Assembly: GCA_002398105.1 (NCBI GenBank)
Contig: DHCD01000077.1
Location: forward strand, 1 to 14,180
Length of the DNA: 14,180 bases
Source of the DNA: Syntrophomonas sp. UBA4911
GTDB lineage: Bacteria > Bacillota > Syntrophomonadia > Syntrophomonadales > Syntrophomonadaceae
Direction: 5' to 3'
Below the pieces are notes generated by a model. That model did no database searches. It worked only from the letters and a program-made list of their open reading frames with translations, and was not told the DNA's origin. The stretch's first letter is position 1; every line of letters starts with the position of its first letter. Shown in pieces: positions 6,434 through 13,321 of the stretch. A program made the translations under genes and the position numbers.

Positions 6434-7846
6434 TTATGTGCCGGTTTGGTTCTTGAGCAGGGTACTGATTAATTCCGCCCGGCTGCCTACATCATATTTG
6501 GAAAAAATATTGCGGACATGTGTTTTTACGGTGCTTTCACTGATAAATAAGGCTGCGGCAATCTCCCGGTTAGATTGACCGGATAAAATCTGCTGCAAAA
6601 CCTCCTGTTCCCGTACCGTCAGGGGAGTCAGAACGGTTACCTGATTAAGGATGGCGTTTTGTTGATTTTCGTTCATGCTGTCATAAATAGCCAGATACAC
6701 ATGGTTTTTCAGCAGTAAAATGAGCTGCCGGTTAAGGGGCGGCAGTATGACTAAGGTAACACAGACAACACTAAGGGCGATAACCGCTATTTCCGCTTCG
6801 GGTAGTTGTCGGGAGGTTATGCTCATGCCTAACACCCCTCCGCAAAGCACGCCCGCTACATTAGCGGCCAGACCGCTGCCGAACACCAGCGCAGGTTTTT
6901 CGGTGTAATCCAGCATTTCGCCCAGTATGCTCCACCAGAACAAATCAAAAATGCCACAGGCCCCCAGCATCAGGGTATCTACCGCTAAATAATCGGCGGC
7001 ATTCCGTCCCAAGAGCATGAAGCTGATGAAAGCCCCCATAATCATAGCCATACCGGCATACAGAAATCTTGCGCGATTGGTCTCTCCCGGCAGGTTGCGC
7101 ATGATGGCCAAGGCCGCGATGTAAGGGACGGCCCAGTACCAACTCACCAACCCGGTGAGGTGAGCGAAGGCTGGGTTTATCACCTGATACATCAAGCCGG
7201 AATTAATGGTGATGATAAAGACAAAAAGGCATAGCAGCATGAGCGGATTTCTAATGCCGCCGGACGTATTTTTTTTCAGTATCTGGTTCTGCTCATTCTC
7301 CGGCTCTATCGGCAGCAGCCAAATAAAAGCCACGCCGATTACAAGGCAAAGCATGGAGAGAGCCAGCCCGGCCAATGACGACCGGTTCATGGCCACCACG
7401 TTGACCCCAACCATCAAGAGATTGGAATAAATCAGCACATCGGCGCAGGACTTAATGCGTTCGTTCTTGGGCGTAAAGGCCCTGAGAAAATATCCCCATG
7501 CCGCCACCGCGCAGCCGCTAAAATACCCGCTGACAACCAGTCCGCACATCCATAAAGCGGAAGGTGCAAAAAAGAAAGGAATAGTAGCAGCCAGACATAA
7601 GCCCATGCCGCCAAGCACCATGCTTTTGGCAGCCGCCTGCGACCTGACAAACAGGCCGCAGGTGGAAAGCCCGGTAAAGTGTGCGATAATCGCAGCCAGT
7701 ATATAACGGTCGGCATCTGTTCCGCGCAGATCCAGCAGGCTGTACAGCACCTGACCTTCAAACAGGAAGGAGAGCAGATACGCAAAGGTAAAGGAAAATG
7801 CCGCAACAGAAATACTGCGGGAATTTAAAGATTTAAGTCCGTTCAT
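6434..7846 (-). CDS. MFS-like 12-TM protein fused to LuxR-type HTH regulator
   Basis: This encodes 470 residues from an ATG at 7846-7844, with a modest TAGGG about 7 nt upstream. Residues 1 to about 385 are hydrophobic, with about twelve TM helices arranged like a major facilitator. Loop residues such as FTPKNERIKSC and LPGETNRARF punctuate them. The C-terminal 65 residues are a LuxR/GerE-type helix-turn-helix: LTPLTVREQEVLQQILSG, then SNREIAAALFISESTVKTH, then VRNIFSKYDVGSRAELI. It is therefore a membrane-bound one-component transcription factor that probably senses a small molecule or the membrane state through its transporter-like part. Such fusions are common in Coriobacteria and known in some Firmicutes; the ligands are largely unknown. 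Its start lies 8 bp after the remnant excisionase gene, and it has its own terminator. The target could be the adjacent secreted-protein gene (inference). Confidence 0.9.
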   Translation of the reverse strand: MNGLKSLNSRSISVAAFSFTFAYLLSFLFEGQVLYSLLDLRGTDADRYILAAIIAHFTGLSTCGLFVRSQAAAKSMVLGGMGLCLAATIPFFFAPSALWMCGLVVSGYFSGCAVAAWGYFLRAFTPKNERIKSCADVLIYSNLLMVGVNVVAMNRSSLAGLALSMLCLVIGVAFIWLLPIEPENEQNQILKKNTSGGIRNPLMLLCLFVFIITINSGLMYQVINPAFAHLTGLVSWYWAVPYIAALAIMRNLPGETNRARFLYAGMAMIMGAFISFMLLGRNAADYLAVDTLMLGACGIFDLFWWSILGEMLDYTEKPALVFGSGLAANVAGVLCGGVLGMSITSRQLPEAEIAVIALSVVCVTLVILPPLNRQLILLLKNHVYLAIYDSMNENQQNAILNQVTVLTPLTVREQEVLQQILSGQSNREIAAALFISESTVKTHVRNIFSKYDVGSRAELISTLLKNQTGT

Positions 7847-7854
7847 TTTATACC

Positions 7855-8052
7855 CTACCGCTCAGCGGAGGCTCCGCCTTTTTTAACTCATTCGCCGATA
7901 TCGGCAGTTTTGAAACGCCAAAACTTTCCCGCCTTGAAGGCGGGTATACTGCGCTGATCAGCCCAGCGCATACGCATAATATGTCGCTTTACGCCAAGAT
8001 AGTCGCAAGTCTGTTGTAAAGAAATCTATCTATTGCCTGCCATCTCTGACAT
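7855..8052 (-). pseudogene. Excisionase-type HTH protein with two Trp codons turned into stops
   Basis: From an ATG at 8052-8050 (GAGG 7 nt upstream) one uninterrupted frame of 65 codons reads MSEMAGNR-stop-ISLQQTCDYLGVKRH, IMRMRWADQRSIPAFKAG, KFWRFKTADIGE-stop-VKKGGASAER, ending at a TAG at 7857-7855. This is the small HTH_17/excisionase family, whose members typically run R-W-[IL]-S-x-x-[EQ]-x-C-x-YLGV, then RW-x-DQR-x-[IM]PA-x-K-x-GK-x-WRFK, then DEWVKxGGA. Length, start, RBS and C-terminus are all in place. The only lesions visible are a TAG and a TGA at the two positions where relatives have Trp (TGG), plus one probable extra codon in the recognition helix region. Family members bind DNA in mobile elements or restriction-modification loci; no such partner survives here intact. 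The remnant now forms the leader of the LuxR-type gene. Confidence 0.78.
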
Positions 8053-8087
8053 GATAATACCTCATTAAAATTTTACAATTATCTATT

Positions 8088-8093
8088 ATTATA
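8088..8093 (-). promoter_or_regulatory. Possible -10 box upstream of the HTH remnant and luxR-type gene
   Basis: A perfect TATAAT lies on the minus strand about 36 nt before the remnant's ATG. At the expected -35 distance there is only a T-rich run, so this is a weak call. The stretch 8094-8202 is AT-rich and shows no coding pattern. Confidence 0.35.
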
Positions 8094-8202
8094 CTGCATA
8101 GCGGAGAGTAAAAAATGTGTGTTTTTGTTGTTTTATGTGGTATTAAGTGTTTACAGCTTTAGTTATTTTTCTGAAGTAATCATCTAAGGCGCCTATCAAC
8201 CT

Positions 8203-8456
8203 TTATCTTCGTCGTATTTCATCGCCTGTTATTTTTCCTTCGAGATAATCGTTGCAAACCTGTCTTACCTTCTTAGCCCACTGTGAATATTCCTCCGAAG
8301 ATACATCTCCTTGCCGCTAAGTTTCTCCGGTAATTGGCTATCGGCGCTGAAATCCTGCATCTGTTTATTGAGCGAGTGGGAGTTGGTGAACGTGAAGAAA
8401 AATGACCGCGCACTACCATGCAGGAAATCAAGGTCTACTACTGGAATATTGGACTC
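8203..8456 (-). pseudogene. 3' fragment of an unidentified gene, frameshifted
   Basis: Two overlapping frames read as one protein tail. From the upstream TAA (8459-8457) one frame gives SNIPVVDLDFLHGSARS, FFFTFTNSHSLNKQ, MQDFSADSQLPEKLSGKE. A change of frame near 8285 continues with DVSSEEYSQWAKKVRQ, VCNDYLEGKITGDEIRRR and a stop at 8205-8203. The composition is normal for a soluble protein, and the second part reads as an amphipathic helix pair. There is no start codon with RBS, and the 5' part is missing; the next 60 bp lead into the rpsI terminator. I do not recognise the family. Its position beside an excisionase-like remnant suggests a decayed mobile or accessory island. Confidence 0.5.
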
Positions 8457-8524
8457 TTAGATGATGTTATTGAGAAACCAGTAGAGCAAGGGGCACAGCA
8501 AGCATCAATAAAAGTCGCAAAAAA

Positions 8525-8566
8525 ATATCGGCAGACCCCCAGCGATCACTCACTGTCTGCCGATAT
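8525..8566 (-). terminator. Intrinsic terminator of the rplM-rpsI operon
   Basis: A 12-bp perfect stem (ATATCGGCAGAC paired with GTCTGCCGATAT) closes an 18-nt loop and is followed on the minus strand by a run of seven or more T. It lies 83 bp beyond the rpsI stop. Confidence 0.93.
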
Positions 8567-8648
8567 ATACCGACCACTTCACCACGGTTTAGAAAATGTC
8601 CCTATGGTCACCGTGGAGAACTGGGAGAGGCTTTTTATGCTCATTTTC

Positions 8649-9041
8649 TTAACGTTTGGAGTATTGCGGGGCCTTTCTGGCTTTATGCAGGCCGTATTTC
8701 TTTCTCTCCTTCATCCGCGGATCGCGGGTGAGGAAACCGCTTCTTCTCAACAGTGGTCTTGCATCCGGGTTAGCTACTACCAGCGCCCGGGCGATTCCCA
8801 GCTGGATAGCGCCTGCCTGGCCGGTAACTCCGCCGCCATGTACGCGGCAGATTATATCGAAACGACCCAGGGTATCACTAAGAACCAGAGGCTGCTGAAC
8901 GATCAGGCGGCTGGTCTGATTGGGAAAGAAATCCTCAAAATTTCTATTATTTATAGTTATTTTGCCATCTCCCGGTACCAATCTAACCCTGGCGACGGCT
9001 TCTTTTCTTCTTCCGGTTCCCCAGTACTGTACCTTTGCCAT
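8649..9041 (-). CDS. rpsI: Ribosomal protein uS9
   Basis: This encodes 130 residues, the usual bacterial length. The start ATG at 9041-9039 has TAAGGAGG 7 nt upstream, and that site overlaps the stop codon of rplM. Diagnostic segments are YWGTGRRKEAVARVRL at the N-terminus, VHGGGVTGQAGAIQLGIARAL in the middle, and the basic tail KYGLHKARKAPQYSKR, which reaches into the ribosomal P site and contacts tRNA. It is co-transcribed with rplM, as in nearly all bacteria, and followed by a strong terminator. Confidence 0.98.
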   Translation of the reverse strand: MAKVQYWGTGRRKEAVARVRLVPGDGKITINNRNFEDFFPNQTSRLIVQQPLVLSDTLGRFDIICRVHGGGVTGQAGAIQLGIARALVVANPDARPLLRRSGFLTRDPRMKERKKYGLHKARKAPQYSKR

Positions 9042-9052
9042 AACGATCCTCC

Positions 9053-9487
9053 TTAACCTCTTAACTCACGAACTACCGGCTGCTGCGCCTGGTGGGGATG
9101 AGTGCTTCCCCGGTAGACCTTAAGCTTTTTCAGCATTTTGGCGCCTAAGCGATTATGAGGCAGCATGCCTTTCACCGCCAGTTCGATTGCTTTTTCCGGC
9201 TTCTTCTGCAACAGCACCCGGTAAGTCATTTCCTTTAAACCGCCAGGATAACCAGAGTGATGTTGATATTTTTTCTGATCCAGCTTGTTGCCGGTGAGCT
9301 TGATTTTATCTGCATTGATAACAATAACGAAATCACCAGTGTCAACATGTGGCGTGTAGGTAGGTTTATGTTTTCCCCTCAGTATGGAGGCAACTTCAGA
9401 AGACAATCTGCCCAGGGTCTGATCCGCAGCATCGACAATATACCAACTACGGACTGTTTCCGCGGGCTTGGCCATATAGGTTTTCAC
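9053..9487 (-). CDS. rplM: Ribosomal protein uL13
   Basis: This encodes 144 residues, normal for the family. Translation starts at a GTG (9487-9485), chosen because AGGAGG sits 7 nt upstream; the next in-frame ATG (Met5) would be too far from it. Family landmarks: WYIVDAADQTLGRLSSEVA, ILRGKHKPTYTPHVDTGDFV, YQHHSGYPGGLKE, and GMLPHNRLGAKMLKKLKVY. uL13 is an early assembly protein of the 50S subunit. The gene leads a two-gene operon with rpsI, 11 bp apart, and is preceded by a promoter and a structured leader. Confidence 0.98.
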   Translation of the reverse strand: MKTYMAKPAETVRSWYIVDAADQTLGRLSSEVASILRGKHKPTYTPHVDTGDFVIVINADKIKLTGNKLDQKKYQHHSGYPGGLKEMTYRVLLQKKPEKAIELAVKGMLPHNRLGAKMLKKLKVYRGSTHPHQAQQPVVRELRG

Positions 9488-9580
9488 GTCTTTCCCTCCT
9501 GTATTCTTAACAAATCCGCTTCTTGTCCTCTATCCTAGCCTGTTAACGGGGCAGGAAACAGGCACAGACACAAGGACTGC
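9488..9580 (-). promoter_or_regulatory. Structured 5' leader of rplM, L13-leader-like
   Basis: Between the promoter and rplM, the minus strand has GCCTGTT and AACAGGC as a 7-bp stem with a 12-nt loop. This is nested inside a longer interrupted pairing of CTTGT-TC with GA-ACAAG. Firmicutes commonly carry an L13-binding autoregulatory leader at this place (Rfam L13 leader). The position and nested-stem form agree, but I could not run a covariance model. Confidence 0.55.
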
Positions 9581-9586
9581 CTTTTA

Positions 9587-9616
9587 ATAATAGCGAAATT
9601 AACCTGCTCTTGTCAA
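9587..9616 (-). promoter_or_regulatory. Sigma-A promoter of rplM-rpsI
   Basis: A consensus TTGACA (9616-9611) and TATTAT (9592-9587) lie on the minus strand with an 18-nt spacer. The promoter is about 100 nt upstream of the rplM start, which leaves room for the structured leader. Confidence 0.8.
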
Positions 9617-9648
9617 CCAAGGTCTGCAGGTTTTTAATAATTTTTCAC

Positions 9649-10404
9649 TCATATAGTAATCACGGCGGCCGGGTATCTTACCTCGACCAGATAAAGTCCC
9701 TGCGGAGGCACGGTAGGCCCCGCCTGGCTGCGATCCCGGGCGTTCATGATTTCCTGCATGGCTGTCGGCGGATAGGTCCCGCGTCCGACTTCCAGCAGGG
9801 TACCCATTATAATCCTTACCATATTATACAGGAAACCATCAGCCTCAATCTCCAGCCTAAGATAAGCTCCTTTTTCCACCAGACGGCAAACCTTTACCGT
9901 ACGCTCAAAAGTCTTGACACCGGAGCCGCTGGCACAAAAGGATTTAAAGTTATGCTTGCCCAGCAAAGGCCGGCAGGCTTCCTCCATGGCTGCCAAATTG
10001 AGGGACTCGGTACAATGAAGGGCATAATTGCGGTTAAAAATCCGCCCCCGCTGCCGGCGATAAATAAGGTAATGATAGACTTTACTCAGCGCCTGAAAAC
10101 GGGGATGAAAATCAGGAGCGCATGCGGCACTGGCAGCCACCCGGATATCAGGGGGGAGAAAACTATTAAGGGCAAACTGCCACTTTTCAGCCGGTACACT
10201 GGAATTACTATCAAAAGCGACAACCTGACCCAGGGCATGGACTCCGGCGTCAGTACGTCCCGTACCGAGAATTGATAGGGTTTCCCCGCTGACCCGCTTA
10301 ATGGCCAGTTCCAGTTCGGCCTGCACCGTATTGGCGTTCTCCTGGATCTGGAACCCATGATAGCGGCTGCCGTCATATTCCACTGTCATTCTGATTCTGG
10401 TCAA
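9649..10404 (-). CDS. truA: tRNA pseudouridine(38-40) synthase TruA
   Basis: This encodes 251 residues, typical length. The enzyme isomerises uridines 38-40 in the anticodon stem-loop of many tRNAs. The catalytic motif GRTDAGVHALGQV is present, with Asp52 as the nucleophile. The N-terminal RNA-binding strand is RIRMTVEYDGSRYHGFQIQ, and the second half has KTFERTVKV and GFLYNMVRIIMGTLLEVG. I chose the TTG at 10404-10402 as start: AGGAGG is 7 nt upstream, and the resulting N-terminus, TRIRMTVEYDG, matches the family. The alternative ATG five codons later lies 22 nt from the ribosome binding site. It follows the ecf genes, as in many Firmicutes, but after a 240-bp gap. Confidence 0.97.
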   Translation of the reverse strand: MTRIRMTVEYDGSRYHGFQIQENANTVQAELELAIKRVSGETLSILGTGRTDAGVHALGQVVAFDSNSSVPAEKWQFALNSFLPPDIRVAASAACAPDFHPRFQALSKVYHYLIYRRQRGRIFNRNYALHCTESLNLAAMEEACRPLLGKHNFKSFCASGSGVKTFERTVKVCRLVEKGAYLRLEIEADGFLYNMVRIIMGTLLEVGRGTYPPTAMQEIMNARDRSQAGPTVPPQGLYLVEVRYPAAVITI

Positions 10405-10514
10405 GCCAATCCCTCCTTTGGCGCTAATGGCTCTGCTGTAAAACCCTCAATGACCTGCACCGCAGCCAAACATGAAAATAGTAGGTAGAAATCTTGAATT
10501 AGTTATAGCTTGGA

Positions 10515-10570
10515 GTTGGGATGCATAAATATTCCCTCGCCAAGACTCCTGCATTTTTATGCATCCCAAC
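10515..10570. repeat. 56-nt element with 15-bp perfect inverted repeats
   Basis: The arms GTTGGGATGCATAAA (10515-10529) and TTTATGCATCCCAAC (10556-10570) pair perfectly around a 26-nt loop. There is no T-run after either arm, so it is not a standard terminator. It lies alone in the 240-bp space between ecfT and truA, where I see no gene or clear promoter. It could be a small palindromic mobile repeat, an mRNA-processing hairpin or a protein-binding site. Confidence 0.8.
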
Positions 10571-10643
10571 AGAACTGTTATACTTCAAATCTGCGCCCTT
10601 AATTGCGAACTATATGAGCATCAGTTTGTAATCTGCTCCTGCT

Positions 10644-11432
10644 CTAGACCAGCAATACTGCCGCCAGTAAAGCCGCCATGGACAAAAGATAGGCATAATC
10701 CCCGCCTCTTAAACGTAAGATATTAAGCCGGGTGCGGCCTTCTCCTCCCTGGTAGGCCCGGGCTTCCATCGCCTGGCTTAAATCTTCGGCTCTTTGCAGG
10801 GAACTTCTTAAAAGCGGCAACAGCCAGGCAAAGAGATTTTTCAGTCGGCTGGAAAGGCTGCCTATCCGAAAATCTGCTCCCCGGCAGAGCTGGGCCTTCC
10901 TGATCCTCTCTGCTTCTTCAATAAACATAGGTATAAAGCGTAAACTGATGGTCATTATCATAATTAACTCGTGCACCGCCAGCCCCAGCTTGCGCAGCGG
11001 ATTCAGCATCTGTTCCAGACCATCCATTAAGGCTACCGGAGTGGTGGTAGCCGTCAGCAGACGTACAACAAAGAGTAACAGCACAAATCTCAAAGTAAAC
11101 GTGACTGCTGTCTCTACCGCCTCATAGCTTATACTTAGGATGGAAAATGAAAATAAAGGCGTCCCCGGTATAAAGAGCAATTGGAAGATAACCGTAATCA
11201 GAATGATAATCAAAAAAGGCTTAAATACCGGCCAAAAATCAATCATCCGGAGGCGGCTTAAATAAAGCAGCAGCCCGCCGGCCAAATAGATAAAAAACAG
11301 CTCCAGCGGAAAGGCAGCGGCAAAAACAGCCAGGATAAAAAACAAACCGGCTACGGTTTTAGTACGCGGATCCAGATGATGTAATATTGAATCGGCCGGC
11401 AAGTATTGCCCCAGACTTATGTTCCTGAACAT
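10644..11432 (-). CDS. ecfT: ECF transporter transmembrane subunit EcfT
   Basis: EcfT is the membrane scaffold that links the two ATPases of an energy-coupling-factor transporter to exchangeable substrate-binding (S) proteins for vitamins or metal ions. The product has 262 residues. I place the start at the ATG at 11432-11430: the only good site, AGGAG, is 7 nt from it but just 1 nt from the ATG two codons earlier. Features: the typical N-terminus NISLGQYLPADSILHHLDPRTK, several TM helices in the first half, and the two cytoplasmic coupling helices with their motifs, CRG (about residue 183-185; usually xRG) and AMEARAY (about 222-227). A last TM helix ends the protein. ecfA1-ecfA2-ecfT order with no S gene nearby indicates a group II, shared module. 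It is separated from ecfA2 by an unusually long 212-bp gap. Confidence 0.96.
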   Translation of the reverse strand: MFRNISLGQYLPADSILHHLDPRTKTVAGLFFILAVFAAAFPLELFFIYLAGGLLLYLSRLRMIDFWPVFKPFLIIILITVIFQLLFIPGTPLFSFSILSISYEAVETAVTFTLRFVLLLFVVRLLTATTTPVALMDGLEQMLNPLRKLGLAVHELIMIMTISLRFIPMFIEEAERIRKAQLCRGADFRIGSLSSRLKNLFAWLLPLLRSSLQRAEDLSQAMEARAYQGGEGRTRLNILRLRGGDYAYLLSMAALLAAVLLV

Positions 11433-11534
11433 GCTCATACTCCTGTTTACAACTTACTTCCGCCCGCACAATCCGATACACCGGGAAGGGGTTGCCGCTA
11501 TATGGAATAAAAGAGGTAAAGGCGGGGGAAAGCT

Positions 11535-11645
11535 CTACGCCCCTGTTCCTTCCCCCCAACCGGCGCTAATCCCTGCCCTAAGCCTTACCCCAACTGGAGA
11601 CGGGCTTTTATGGAATATTGCGGCTACACCTTCCGCTCCCGCCAT
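11535..11645 (-). CDS. Possible 36-residue ORF between ecfA2 and ecfT
   Basis: An ATG overlaps the ecfA2 stop codon (TAATG), and the frame stays open for 36 codons, starting MAGAEGVAAIFHKSPSP. GGAG lies about 8 nt upstream. I do not recognise the peptide, and its composition is not convincing. The gap itself (11433-11644) is GA-rich on the minus strand and has a short near-duplicate GGAGCGGAAG spanning the stop codon. It may simply be spacer. Confidence 0.2.
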   Translation of the reverse strand: MAGAEGVAAIFHKSPSPVGVRLRAGISAGWGEGTGA

Positions 11646-12505
11646 TAACTTCCGCTCCTGATCTTATCTGCAATCTGCCGGGCGATGGCGGCAACGCCGA
11701 CATCGGCGGTATCAATCTTCCAGCCCCGCCGCTGCAGACGATAGGCCGCCTCCAGATGCGGCGGCAGTTCAATGCCCAATTCCTGCAGCCGGTCGTAATG
11801 ATCCAGAATCCGGCTGACGGAAGTATCCAGAACTATGCGGCCTTTTTCAATTATCATGAGACGTCGGCATACGCTCAGCAGCTGACCCAGATGGTGAGCC
11901 ACCATAATGACCGTTATATGCTCCTGCCGGTTAATGTGCTGCAGATAATCCAGAATGACCCGGCGGCCTTCCCCATCCAGACCGGCCGTAGGCTCGTCCA
12001 GCAGCAGATGGCGGGGTTTTAAGGCCAGAATGCCGGCCAGGGCCACTCTCCGCTTTTCACCACTGCTGAGAGCGATGGTCCGACGGCTGCTGTACTCGGC
12101 AAAGTCCAGGCCTACCTGCTGCATTGATTCTCTGACCCGCCTATCCGCATCCTCGCTATCCAGGCCTATATTTCTAGGACCAAAGGCGATTTCGTCATAA
12201 ACCAGATCCGCAAATATCTGCTGCTCCGGATACTGAAAAACCATCCCCACTTCCTGCCTCAGCCCTATAAGCTGCTTTTTGCTGAATTGGGCCAGATCCT
12301 GCCCCTCATAAAAAACATATCCCTGCTCGGCTTTTAAAAGCGCATTGAGGAGCTGCAGGAAGGTGGATTTACCGGAACCGGCAGCTCCCATTACCCCCAG
12401 CATTTCTCCGTCTTCTACAGTAAAATCCAGGCCCTTTAAGGCTTTCTGAGCAAAAGCCATACCTTTTTGATAGGTAAAAGAGACATCCTTTAAGATGAAG
12501 GGCAT
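11645..12505 (-). CDS. ecfA2: ECF transporter ATP-binding subunit EcfA2
   Basis: This encodes 286 residues. It is the second ATPase of the ECF module and forms a heterodimer with EcfA1 below the membrane. Motifs: Walker A GAAGSGKST (40-48), Q-loop FQYPEQQIF with Gln91, signature LSSGEKRRVALAG (146 on), Walker B HLLLDEPTAGLD (Asp170-Glu171), H-loop VAHHL with His204. The C-terminal extension after about residue 225 (ILDHYDRLQELGIELPPH) is typical of EcfA2. The signature is unusual, since the family normally has LSGGQ; here the first Gly is Ser and the Gln is Glu. The gene overlaps the end of ecfA1 by 16 bp, with GGTGG about 8 nt before the ATG, so the two are translated together. Confidence 0.97.
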   Translation of the reverse strand: MPFILKDVSFTYQKGMAFAQKALKGLDFTVEDGEMLGVMGAAGSGKSTFLQLLNALLKAEQGYVFYEGQDLAQFSKKQLIGLRQEVGMVFQYPEQQIFADLVYDEIAFGPRNIGLDSEDADRRVRESMQQVGLDFAEYSSRRTIALSSGEKRRVALAGILALKPRHLLLDEPTAGLDGEGRRVILDYLQHINRQEHITVIMVAHHLGQLLSVCRRLMIIEKGRIVLDTSVSRILDHYDRLQELGIELPPHLEAAYRLQRRGWKIDTADVGVAAIARQIADKIRSGS

Positions 12506-13314
12506 AAAATATCCACCAGGCTTTCAATGTCGGTAATATCAGCGGGTATTTTTACTCCCGGATTACGATTAAGCTCACCAATAAAGTTACTTATCTCCAA
12601 AGGCTCAATCCCCACCTGAGTAAGTTGGGCCCCCATGGTCATAATGTCGGCAGGCGTTCCTATGGTATGGATTTGCCCGTTATCAACGATAATAATTCGC
12701 TCCGCCTGCATGGCTTCTTCCAGGCTGTGGGTAATCAAGACCAGTGCAATCCCCTGTTGCTCCCGCATTTTTTTAAACAAGGTCAATAAATCTTTCCTTC
12801 CCCGGGGATCCAGCATGGAAAACGGTTCATCCAGGATCAGGTAATCCGGCTGCATGGCCAGCAGGCTGGCCATGCAAATTCTCTGCTTTTGCCCACCGGA
12901 CAAAAGATAAGGAGGATATTTTATATAATCCTCCATTGACACCATTTTAAGAGCGGTATCCACTCTGTTTCTTATTTCTGCCGGCTCCAGTCCCAGATTT
13001 TCCGGTCCAAAAGCTACTTCTTCCTCCACCAGATTGGCCAGCAGCTGGCTATCCGGGTCAGGAAAAAGCAGTCCTACCTTTTTCCTGATAGGCAACAGGT
13101 TTTCGGGCCTTGAACTGCTCAGTCCGTCGACGCTGACATCTCCCTGCCCAGGCAGCAGAAGCCCGTTCAGCAAACGGGCCAGGGTCGATTTGCCGGATCC
13201 GTTCCTTCCCATTATGGCAATGAATTCGTTCCCATTGATGCCCAGGCTTATGTTCTTTATTGCCGGTCGTTCACCGTGAGGATAAGTATAGCTTACTCCA
13301 CTAAGCCGGATCAT
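12490..13314 (-). CDS. ecfA1: ECF transporter ATP-binding subunit EcfA1
   Basis: This encodes 274 residues and is the first ATPase of the ECF module. Motifs: Walker A GRNGSGKST (36-44), signature LSGGQKQR (138 on), Walker B YLILDEPFSMLD (Asp162-Glu163), H-loop ITHSL with His196. The Q-loop reads VGLLFPDPDSQLLA, whereas EcfA1 proteins normally have a VFQNPDNQ-type sequence. The conserved Gln that senses magnesium and couples to the TM part is Pro85 here (codon CCT). The D-loop side also differs: FSMLD instead of TAMLD. The gene begins 7 bp after rplQ, the usual place in Firmicutes; its ribosome binding site is weak, which suggests readthrough coupling to rplQ. Confidence 0.97.
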   Translation of the reverse strand: MIRLSGVSYTYPHGERPAIKNISLGINGNEFIAIMGRNGSGKSTLARLLNGLLLPGQGDVSVDGLSSSRPENLLPIRKKVGLLFPDPDSQLLANLVEEEVAFGPENLGLEPAEIRNRVDTALKMVSMEDYIKYPPYLLSGGQKQRICMASLLAMQPDYLILDEPFSMLDPRGRKDLLTLFKKMREQQGIALVLITHSLEEAMQAERIIIVDNGQIHTIGTPADIMTMGAQLTQVGIEPLEISNFIGELNRNPGVKIPADITDIESLVDILCPSS

Positions 13315-13321
13315 CTGCTAT

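Noticed and set aside
7865..7884. Plus-strand hairpin GCGGA/TCCGC followed by six T, like a terminator
   Set aside because: No plus-strand gene ends here, and the stem is only five bp; the bases encode the KKGGASA end of the HTH remnant.
7928..7944. 17-nt palindrome CCCGCCTTGAAGGCGGG, resembling an IS200/IS605 end hairpin
   Set aside because: It falls inside the excisionase-type reading frame, coding PAFKAG, and no transposase or TnpB trace is nearby.
8582..8616. Seven-bp inverted repeat CCACGGT/ACCGTGG downstream of rpsI
   Set aside because: It has a 21-nt loop and no U-tract; the real terminator follows at 8525-8566.
8418..9056. 212-codon plus-strand open frame
   Set aside because: It runs through the rpsI terminator and antisense to all of rpsI; it has no RBS and no recognisable protein.
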